From positions 1 through 64,000 of the forward strand of contig NZ_VOLC01000027.1 of NCBI RefSeq assembly GCF_009797935.1: a DNA stretch of 64,000 nt. The letters are read 5' to 3'. The notes beneath the pieces are model-generated. The model worked only from the letters and a program-made list of their open reading frames with translations. It ran no database searches and had not been told where the DNA came from. The stretch's first letter is position 1; each line of letters begins with the position of its first letter. The position numbers and the translations under genes were made by a program. The DNA comes from Lunatibacter salilacus (GTDB taxonomy: Bacteria > Bacteroidota > Bacteroidia > Cytophagales > Cyclobacteriaceae). This document shows positions 37,138 to 43,916 of this stretch, one piece after another.

Positions 37138-38664
37138 ATGATCTTATCAAATAAAGTCATGCAATTACGACACACAATTACCCTTTTGGGATTTATTACG
37201 ATACTCTTCCAATCCTGTGCGGATTTCTTAGATGTAAATGATAATCCCAACGCTCCGGTTTCAGAAAACCTGGCACTTAGTGCTAAACTTCCGGCGGCCT
37301 TGGTCGCCTCCGTTAATCAGGAACAAGGCCAACTTAACCAATTGGGAGCCCTGTGGGGTGGCTATTGGGGAACAAGCAGCGAAGGAATCAACTCCTTCTT
37401 TCACCAAAAAAACTACAATGGTCCCGGAATGCGGGACGTTCGGGATGGCTATCCGGTTTGGGAAACTACTTATACGACGTTGGTTTATTATCACCTGATC
37501 AGAGAACAGGCAGAGCAGGAGGGAGAGCCTTTTTACGAGGGCGTGGCCAAAATAATGCAGGGATGGCATTTTCTGCGCTTGGTTGATATATATAATAATG
37601 TTCCTTTTGAGGAAGCATTGCAGGGAACGACCAATTCAACTCCTTCCTATGAAGCCGGTCAAGACGTGTACCAAAAAGCAGTAAATCTCATTACCGAAGG
37701 AATCTCGGCAATTCAAATGGCACCAGCGGCGCAGGTGGCTGGAACAGACGATGTTTTGTTTAAAGGGAACAAAACGCTTTGGGCAAAATTTGGAAACACA
37801 GTAAAACTGCGGGCACTGATCCGCCAAAGTGAAAAGGACAATGCAGCCTATATCAACGCAGAACTTGCGAAGATTGCAGCTGAAGGCAGTGGATTTTTGG
37901 GGATGGGTGAAAGTGCCTTGATCCAGCCAGGTTATCTGCAAACAGCGGGCAAAATGAACCCCTTTTATGAAAGTTACTACCGGAATGTGCAGCAGGCAGC
38001 TACCGCAAACTACCAGGATATCCGGCCTACAACCTACTTGTTGGAAAAATATACGGAAAGGAACGATCCCAGACTTGGACAGCTTTATTTGGCTGTTAAT
38101 GGCGACTATAATGGAGTTGTTTTTGGAGATCCTGTTGTAAACCAAGCCCTATATGGACGTGCAAATACGTCGGCATTAAAAGGTCCGTTGGAAAACAACG
38201 GACAGCCTGCCGGGCTTTTGAAAAGTCCCACACAGGCAAGTGTGTTGATGGGATCCTTTGAAAGTTTGTTTTTGCAAGCCGAAGCTGCGCAACGTGGATG
38301 GATCAACCTATCCGCAGAAGAACTTTATAATGCGGCTATTACGGAATCCTTCGTCTATCTGGGACTGAACGGTGCGGCTGCGGATGAATACTTGAATCAG
38401 TCAGAAGTAGCTTATCAGGGCACATTAGATCAGCTAATCCTTCAAAAATGGCTTTCCCTAAACAGTATTAGCAGTATCGAAGCTTGGAATGACTTCCGGA
38501 GACTTGGTATGCCCCAGTTTCCAAATTCCCTTGCCATAAATAATCCTTCCGTCCGACCCCAACGGCTGATGTATCCGGAGACAGAACGCATGACAAATCT
38601 GGATGAAGTCGTCAGTCAGGGCGATGACCAAGTCACCACCGCCAAAGTTTGGTGGGCAAACTAA
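37138..38664 (+). CDS. SusD/RagB-family outer-membrane lipoprotein
   Basis: 508 residues; the first ATG adds seven residues to the more usual MQLRHTITLLGF start at 37159. Lipoprotein signal with lipobox FQSC, then the alpha-helical SusD fold (NAPVSENLALSAKLPAA, LVDIYNNVPFEEAL, ISSIEAWNDFRR). SusD-like proteins form the surface lid over SusC barrels and bind the ligand. Translation follows SusC behind the R1 repeat and a TonB-PepSY operon continues downstream. The C-terminus is intact. Confidence 0.94.
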   Translation: MILSNKVMQLRHTITLLGFITILFQSCADFLDVNDNPNAPVSENLALSAKLPAALVASVNQEQGQLNQLGALWGGYWGTSSEGINSFFHQKNYNGPGMRDVRDGYPVWETTYTTLVYYHLIREQAEQEGEPFYEGVAKIMQGWHFLRLVDIYNNVPFEEALQGTTNSTPSYEAGQDVYQKAVNLITEGISAIQMAPAAQVAGTDDVLFKGNKTLWAKFGNTVKLRALIRQSEKDNAAYINAELAKIAAEGSGFLGMGESALIQPGYLQTAGKMNPFYESYYRNVQQAATANYQDIRPTTYLLEKYTERNDPRLGQLYLAVNGDYNGVVFGDPVVNQALYGRANTSALKGPLENNGQPAGLLKSPTQASVLMGSFESLFLQAEAAQRGWINLSAEELYNAAITESFVYLGLNGAAADEYLNQSEVAYQGTLDQLILQKWLSLNSISSIEAWNDFRRLGMPQFPNSLAINNPSVRPQRLMYPETERMTNLDEVVSQGDDQVTTAKVWWAN

Positions 38665-38683
38665 CTCTTAAACCACTATCCCA

Positions 38684-39871
38684 ATGCAAAAAGAAAAAGA
38701 ATCAGCCTGGGCCTTTACCCGAAGATGGCTAAACGAAATCCACCTTTGGATGGGTATTGCCAGTGGAATCATCATCTTCCTGGTATGCCTTAGCGGCACC
38801 ATCTACACCTTTAAAGAGGAAATTCAGGAATGGATGGAACCGGAGAGGTACACCATTGCCGAGATTCCAACCAGTCAAAAACGTCTTCCACTTGCAGAAC
38901 TGATTGCGGTGGTGGGTCAGGGAACAGGTAAGGAAGTGGGCAGCATCACGATTCCCCACGATCTGGACCGCACCTTTTTGGTAAATGTGCGGGGTAAGGA
39001 GGAAAAGGGTAGGGGTTCCAATGTTCCCGTCAATCCCTATACGGGGGAAGTGACTGCTTCGGGCGACCCGGTTGGTGGGGAATTTTTTATGACCATGTTC
39101 CGGCTTCACCGTTGGTTGCTATTGGATACGGAAATTGGGCGGCCGATTGTGGGTTGGGCTACGATTATATTTACGTTGATTATTATCAGTGGGATGGTTA
39201 TCTGGATTCCGCAGAAGGTACGCTACTGGAAGCAGGGTTTGCGCATCAAGTGGTCCGGCAACTGGAAACGGATCAACCATGACCTGCATAATACGCTAGG
39301 TTTTTACTCCGCATTTCTGCTGCTTGTGATGTCCCTGACTGGACTTTATTGGTCCTTTGACTGGTACAAGGAAGGGCTGTTTAAGGTTTTGGGAGTAGAG
39401 CAGGGTGGAGGCGGCAGAGGACCAGGACGAGCTCCGGGCCACGAGGAAGAAGTGGAAAAGGCTGCTATTCCTACTTTGGAATTAGAGATGTATTTGGAGG
39501 CCGGAGATAAACACTTGGATTATGACGGAACATACAGATTGACACTGCCCAAGGAGACGGATAGTGAAATCACCCTTTTCAAATCCAAGGTCGGTTTTTT
39601 TGCGCCATCTGCTTCCGATAAGGTTGTCCTGGACAAAGCCACCGCACAGTTGGTAGCCGTGGAGCGGTTTAGGGACCAACCTTTAAATCAGCGCATCGCC
39701 CGCTCTATCAAATCCCTGCATATAGGGGATGTCTATGGTACCTTTACGAAGATTCTTTATTTTATCGCCTGTTTGATAGCCACCACTTTGCCCGTGACCG
39801 GCACGATTATTTGGATCAACAAGATGCGGAAAAAGAAAAAGAATAAAAGAAGTACGGTGGCGGTTTCGTAG
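38684..39871 (+). CDS. PepSY-associated membrane protein, putative iron-complex reductase
   Basis: 395 residues with four transmembrane segments (about 19-41, residues near 145-165, 207-229 and 350-372). HLWMGIASGIIIFLVCLSGTIYTFKEEIQEW is the N-terminal signature of PepSY_TM proteins; LHRWLL and HDLHNTLGFYSAFLLLV give conserved His residues that may bind heme. Family members work with siderophore receptors and probably reduce the Fe(III) complex. Stop and next gene are separated by a terminator. It stands 20 nt behind the SusD gene, supporting one operon. A partial second copy lies at 40643-41010. Confidence 0.92.
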   Translation: MQKEKESAWAFTRRWLNEIHLWMGIASGIIIFLVCLSGTIYTFKEEIQEWMEPERYTIAEIPTSQKRLPLAELIAVVGQGTGKEVGSITIPHDLDRTFLVNVRGKEEKGRGSNVPVNPYTGEVTASGDPVGGEFFMTMFRLHRWLLLDTEIGRPIVGWATIIFTLIIISGMVIWIPQKVRYWKQGLRIKWSGNWKRINHDLHNTLGFYSAFLLLVMSLTGLYWSFDWYKEGLFKVLGVEQGGGGRGPGRAPGHEEEVEKAAIPTLELEMYLEAGDKHLDYDGTYRLTLPKETDSEITLFKSKVGFFAPSASDKVVLDKATAQLVAVERFRDQPLNQRIARSIKSLHIGDVYGTFTKILYFIACLIATTLPVTGTIIWINKMRKKKKNKRSTVAVS

Positions 39872-39902
39872 TTCTTTGGGTTTATTTTTTTTTCTGATTC
39901 GT

Positions 39903-39935
39903 CCTGCATTCCGTTTGGGGTGCGGGATTTTTTTT
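39903..39935 (+). terminator. Terminator of the SusC/SusD/PepSY operon
   Basis: CCTGCATTCC-gttt-GGGGTGCGGG followed by A and nine T. 32 nt behind the PepSY stop codon. A decayed copy of the same stem lies at about 40979-41010 behind the duplicated PepSY end. Confidence 0.75.
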
Positions 39936-39989
39936 GAAAAATGAGTCGTTGTTCTAAAAACACGTTATATTTGATAAAAGCTCGATAAT

Positions 39990-40154
39990 ATGGTTACAAT
40001 AATAAAAAAAGGAACCAAAAAGGAAGATTTCGATAGAAAACTTTCGGGACTCAAGAACATGAAAAGGTTCGATGCCCACAAATACTGTGGGATTATTACC
40101 CTCAAGGAAGACCCACTTGCAATTCAAAAAAAAATGAGAGATGAATGGGAATAG
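39990..40154 (+). CDS. Small antitoxin-like protein upstream of PIN toxin
   Basis: 54 residues, MVTIIKKGTKKEDFDRKLSG ... TLKEDPLAIQKKMRDEWE. Strand-helix-helix layout and the tail sequence resemble short antitoxins found ahead of VapC-type PIN genes in Bacteroidota. The stop codon overlaps the start of the PIN gene by 14 nt, typical of toxin-antitoxin units. It is just 118 bp behind the PepSY stop codon. Confidence 0.75.
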   Translation: MVTIIKKGTKKEDFDRKLSGLKNMKRFDAHKYCGIITLKEDPLAIQKKMRDEWE

Positions 40155-40512
40155 CATCTTTCTGGGTACAAATATTGTTCTGTACTTAATTTCCGGAGAT
40201 AGAACTCTGGCGAATTTGCTTGATAATAAAACAATCTACATATCTTTTATTTCTGAATTGGAGCTTTTAGGCTATAAAGAAATAAGTCCAGAGGAACTGA
40301 AAGTAATTGAAGATTTTTTAACCACTGTTTCCATAATCGATATAAATTCTGAAATCAAAAGAATTACAACAGGATTAAAAAGGAACTACAAGATAAAACT
40401 TCCTGATGCGATCATTGCCGCAACTTCACATTACATGAACCTGCCTTTAATGACCTCAGACAAAGCTATGACTAAGCTTTTAGAATTGAATATCCTTCAA
40501 TATGAAAAATAG
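40141..40512 (+). CDS. PIN-domain (VapC-like) ribonuclease toxin, catalytic Asp lost
   Basis: 123 residues with the VapC plan: strand 1 SIFLGTNIVLYLISGD, middle acidic residues around ISELELLGY, and LPDAIIAATSHYMNLPLMTSDKAMTKL. The expected DTN of the first catalytic site is GTN (Gly9), which one base change, GAT to GGT, would explain. Without that metal ligand the RNase is expected to be inactive or weak. Reads through otherwise, with the length normal for VapC. Partner antitoxin directly upstream. Confidence 0.85.
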   Translation: MNGNSIFLGTNIVLYLISGDRTLANLLDNKTIYISFISELELLGYKEISPEELKVIEDFLTTVSIIDINSEIKRITTGLKRNYKIKLPDAIIAATSHYMNLPLMTSDKAMTKLLELNILQYEK

Positions 40513-40642
40513 CTGCTACGGTTAATACTGTCTATAAAAAATTGCATATAGGATACTTCATCGACCTGATTTTTTTATTCTTAATGTAGTTTTTGGACAT
40601 TGAACCAAGTTAACATGTGCGTCCTTTACCGTGTCCTAGCCA

Positions 40643-41010
40643 GGGATACTGAAATCACCCTTTTCAAATCCAAGGTCGGCTTTTTTTCCCCTTCTGCTTC
40701 TGACAAAGTTGTCTTGGATAAGGCCACCGGACAGTTGGTAACCGTAGCGGTTTAGAGACCAACCCTTAAATCAGCGCATCGCCCGCTCCATCAAATCCCT
40801 GCATATAGGGGATGTCTACGGGACATTTACCAAGATTCTTTACTTTATCGCCTGCCTGATAGCCACTACCCTGCCCGTGACCGGCACCCTAATCTGGATC
40901 AACAAGATGCAGAACAAGAAAAAGAAGAAGCCGAGTAAAGTAGCTATTCCTTAAAGTTTCAGGCTTATTTGTTTTTTGATTTGACCTGCGTTCCTTCTGG
41001 GCAGCGGGAT
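40643..41010 (+). pseudogene. Duplicate of the PepSY gene's 3' part
   Basis: Matches 39560-39945 with many silent-looking differences, from DTEITLFKSKVGFF to the last codons and on through the terminator region. A frame error lies near 40743, where a GAGCGGTTT stretch has lost bases and TAG follows. No 5' part is present; the toxin-antitoxin pair at 39990-40512 stands between original and duplicate. A frame seen at 40969-41289 has no support. Confidence 0.85.
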
Positions 41011-41285
41011 ATTTGGTTTTGGGGGAAGTTAGAGTTTTGGTATGCTTCCAATTTCGAAGTGCCGAAGGAACTTGGCGAATCTTGGCATTACAACAAAATA
41101 TCCAGAATAAGCAAGATTAGATCGACGAAATCCCTAATTTCGTATCTCCGATGTCCAAAATCTGTGAACAAAGGAGATGGATACGCAATTGATAGAGGGA
41201 GCTGCGTATACACAATTTTTTTACCCAATTTACCAATAACCAATTGTCTTATTATAATTTTAATTCTGCTAATATTTAATACAAT

Positions 41286-42347
41286 ATGAAGCCCATCTTT
41301 TTAATGATTCTGTTTATTGCATTGATCTCATTTAGCTTAGCGGCTCAAACAGTGCCTATTAACGAGGAAAAGTTTATTCCCATTGGCGGTATAGAACAGT
41401 GGGTAACCATTCACGGGGATGATAGTGCGAACCCTGTTTTACTTTTCCTTCATGGTGGTCCAGGTAGCACCATGAGTCAGTACGATGATACAATCTATGG
41501 ATCTTGGAAAAAAGACTTTGTTTTGGTTTATTGGGACCAACGGGGTGCAGGAAGAACCTACGGCCGAAATGCCCCCGACACGGTAACTGAAGATTACTGG
41601 ATCGAGAATCCACTTACAGTCGAACGAATGACCGCTGACGGAATTGAGCTTTCAGAGTATCTTATCAAGCACTTGGGAAAGCAGAAAATAACGATTGTGG
41701 GAACCTCTTGGGGATCAGTGCTCGGAGCGAGCATGGCCTTACAACGCCCAAATCTTTTCGCTGCCTATATAGGCCACTCCCAAGTAGTCAATGGAGCTGA
41801 AGGATTTCTTCATGCATTTAACACGGTGACCAAGCTAGCGCAGACTGCTAACGATCAGAAATCCGTGAGCGAACTGAAAATCTTAGGCCCTCCACCGTAT
41901 GAAGATGCCAGGAAGTCGGGACAGCTGATGCGTATCATCAAGAAGTATGAGCGGGAGCATTCAACACCTGCCCCCGATTCTTGGTGGAAGCTGACAAGCG
42001 GCTATGACAATGACAAGGACGCCGAAGATAGGTATAATGGGGATGATTATTCATTTCTCTACTTTGCAGGTCATAAAAAAATGGGCATCAAATCTATGGA
42101 GGCTGGGGTGAATTTTATGAAGGAAGGTCTGCACTATAAAATTCCAGTCTACTTCATTCAGGGCGAGGAAGATATCTTGACACCCAAAGAGCTAACGAAA
42201 GCCTATTTCGACAACGTGGAAGCTCCGAAGAAGGAGTTCGTGCTTGTGCCAGGTGCTGCCCACGGACATAATCAGGCTGTAATTGAAGCACAATATAGAG
42301 CTGTAATAGCGTCTTTAGGATTGAAAAGTGATACTGCTGATAAATAA
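41286..42347 (+). CDS. Exported alpha/beta hydrolase, prolyl aminopeptidase-like
   Basis: 353 residues with a signal peptide (MKPIFLMILFIALISFSLAAQ). The hydrolase triad is visible: GTSWGS with nucleophile Ser141, the oxyanion HGGPGS (56-61), an Asp in GEEDILTPKE and the His in GAAHGHN. DQRGAGRTYGRN is typical of the S33 prolyl iminopeptidase group, which removes N-terminal proline; the secreted location is unusual for it. Stand-alone gene. Ends just before a 60-codon open stretch without start codon (42344-42526) that resembles a gene remnant. Confidence 0.88.
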   Translation: MKPIFLMILFIALISFSLAAQTVPINEEKFIPIGGIEQWVTIHGDDSANPVLLFLHGGPGSTMSQYDDTIYGSWKKDFVLVYWDQRGAGRTYGRNAPDTVTEDYWIENPLTVERMTADGIELSEYLIKHLGKQKITIVGTSWGSVLGASMALQRPNLFAAYIGHSQVVNGAEGFLHAFNTVTKLAQTANDQKSVSELKILGPPPYEDARKSGQLMRIIKKYEREHSTPAPDSWWKLTSGYDNDKDAEDRYNGDDYSFLYFAGHKKMGIKSMEAGVNFMKEGLHYKIPVYFIQGEEDILTPKELTKAYFDNVEAPKKEFVLVPGAAHGHNQAVIEAQYRAVIASLGLKSDTADK

Positions 42348-42803
42348 AAGATAATGCCTATTCTGCCCAATATAAAACAGACAGAGGCTCAAATACAAAC
42401 TTCCAAGAACTAATCGACTGGAAAAACGCCAAAAACAGAAAAGATCTAAGCTCAAGTAATTATTTGGACAGTTCTACTTACGGTAATTGTACTTTCAATT
42501 TTACTGATAGGCTGGTAAAATTTTAATTTTATGTTAAAAATATTGTTTTTCTTTTTTAATTAGAAGAGTATATAAGATCTTATAACGAATCTAGCTCAGC
42601 AAAAATTTGATGAAAGGGTTTCGGAATTGAGTGTTTTTGCAATCAACCGGGGTTCGGCTCCGCTCACCCCTCTATTGCTGCTCCGTTAATCATGCGGATT
42701 TCGGAAGGGCTATCAACTAATCATATTAGAATATCAGTTCGGTACAATCATCCTAACTTGGAAAAATTGGGACTTCTTTTTAAATTTAGGAAAACTTGAT
42801 TTT
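42348..42803. other. Intergenic stretch with open remnant and R2 copy
   Basis: 42344-42526 is open for 60 codons in one frame but has no start; AYSAQYKTDRGSNTNFQELI could be the leftover of a gene. The rest is AT-rich, except for the R2 repeat at 42647-42673. Confidence 0.35.
42647..42673 (+). repeat. R2 repeat, copy a
   Basis: CCGGGGTTCGGCTCCGCTCA followed by CCCCTC. It matches the core of copies at 43203, 46851 (reverse), 57223 and 58184. It marks the left edge of the first toxin-antitoxin pair here. Confidence 0.8.
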
Positions 42804-43031
42804 ATGCGCACCCTTAATGTTTCTATTTCTGATTCAGAGTTTGATAGGTATGGTATTAAAAAGGACACTCTTACATTTAGTGAGTTTGTTGAACTCATAA
42901 GTAGGGAGTTGATGAGACAAAACATGGATAAAACCGTGGAGTTGGCCGAAAAATACGGATTTGCCTCAATGACAATGGAGGAAATAAACGAAGAAGTAAA
43001 AGCAGTAAGACGTGCAAAAAGTAATCGTTGA
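42804..43031 (+). CDS. Antitoxin of a PIN-family pair
   Basis: 75 residues: LNVSISDSEFDRYGIKKDTLTFSEFVELISRELMRQNM is a ribbon-helix-helix-like N-terminus and MTMEEINEEVKAVRRAK the typical toxin-binding tail of Bacteroidota antitoxins paired with PIN toxins. The gene is intact and its 3' end overlaps by 20 nt the next pseudogene, the toxin remnant. Presumed self-repressor. Confidence 0.8.
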   Translation: MRTLNVSISDSEFDRYGIKKDTLTFSEFVELISRELMRQNMDKTVELAEKYGFASMTMEEINEEVKAVRRAKSNR

Positions 43032-43180
43032 TACGAATGTCATCGTGTCGTCATTAATTCAATGAATGTCAAGCAGACTTTATAATAACGGGAAATACCA
43101 ACGACTTTACTTTTTCAGATTACAACGGGACTAAAATCGTCAGTCCAAAAGCGTATTGGGAAAACCATTTACCTGAGTAA
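43012..43180 (+). pseudogene. PIN-family toxin with large internal deletion
   Basis: Begins with GTG QKVIVDTNVIVSSLI, the first PIN strand with its intact DTN, and stops after 17 codons at 43065. In another frame, directly behind, the family C-terminus follows: ADFIITGNTNDFTFSDYNG and SPKAYWENHLPE, with stop at 43180. About 70 middle codons are missing. So only the two ends of the nuclease remain. Confidence 0.88.
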
Positions 43181-43202
43181 TGCTAATGGGAAATATTAAC
43201 AT

Positions 43203-43223
43203 GGGGTTCCGCTACGCTCACCC
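43203..43223 (+). repeat. R2 repeat, copy b
   Basis: GGGGTTCCGCTACGCTCACC, the core only. It stands between the toxin remnant and the MntA gene. Confidence 0.7.
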
Positions 43224-43356
43224 ATAAAGGATAAAAATCATTTCAGCATATTATCAGTTGTCGTAAATTTGCAAACCAACTTCAATCCAAATGCTTAACA
43301 TTGTGAACAAAAAAACCGATTAAGATTCGTAATTTAGGGATATGGAAATTAGCTGA

Positions 43357-43653
43357 ATGACAACAAAGGATAACATATTAAAGAAACTTAAATCCAATAA
43401 ACTCGAACTCACGAAATTTGGCGTTCGAAATGTTGGCCTGTTTGGATCTTATTTGCATGACGAACAGTCAAGCGAAAGTGATATTGATTTGTTGGTTGAT
43501 TTTGAACCGGAAAAGGAAAACTTTGACAATTATATGGCTGTTTATGATTTTTTCGAAGATCTTTTCAAAAATGAAAGGATAGAAGTTGTGACTAAAAATG
43601 GGTTAAGCCCTTATATCGGTCCACAAATATTACGTGAAGTAAAATATGTCTAA
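43357..43653 (+). CDS. mntA: MntA-type nucleotidyltransferase antitoxin
   Basis: 98 residues of the minimal nucleotidyltransferase fold: GSYLHDEQSSESDID fits GS-x10-D-x-D, the metal-binding signature of MntA, which inactivates HepT toxin by adding AMP residues to its Tyr. The following strand LLVDFEPEKENFDNY is usual. The stop overlaps the next gene by 8 nt. Intact. Confidence 0.88.
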   Translation: MTTKDNILKKLKSNKLELTKFGVRNVGLFGSYLHDEQSSESDIDLLVDFEPEKENFDNYMAVYDFFEDLFKNERIEVVTKNGLSPYIGPQILREVKYV

Positions 43654-43807
43654 AGATCCAAGGGAATTTCTCAGACATATTCACGAAGAATGTTTGTATT
43701 TGGTACATGTAAGTGAAAATTTACAGTTTGATGATTTGTTATCTGACGAAACCCTGAAACGTGCTGTCGTAAGAAGTTTGGAGATTAGTTCAGTTGCTTT
43801 TTTTTGA
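43646..43807 (+). pseudogene. hepT: HepT toxin, N-terminal fragment
   Basis: 53 codons, MSKDPREFLRHIHEEC ... LKRAVVRSLEISSVAFF, then stop. It corresponds to the first helices of HepT (HEPN RNase, about 115 residues), but the catalytic R-x4-6-H-x-Y motif is in the missing second half. The stop follows a run of eight T; a slippage frameshift there is the likely cause. Behind the gene a stem CCCAAATT/AATTTGGG lies at 43878-43895. Confidence 0.85.
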
Positions 43808-43916
43808 AAGGTAATATTGATGCGGTATCAGCATCTGCTGGTTTTGTAGTTATCTGTGCTGGTTGTGACTAAAATTTCCCAAATTCAAATTTGGGATTAT
43901 GCTTGATTAAACAAAG

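Noticed and set aside
40969-41289. Open frame of 106 codons
   Set aside because: It starts in the decayed PepSY duplicate and runs into the leader of the hydrolase gene; composition is not protein-like and no family resemblance was seen.
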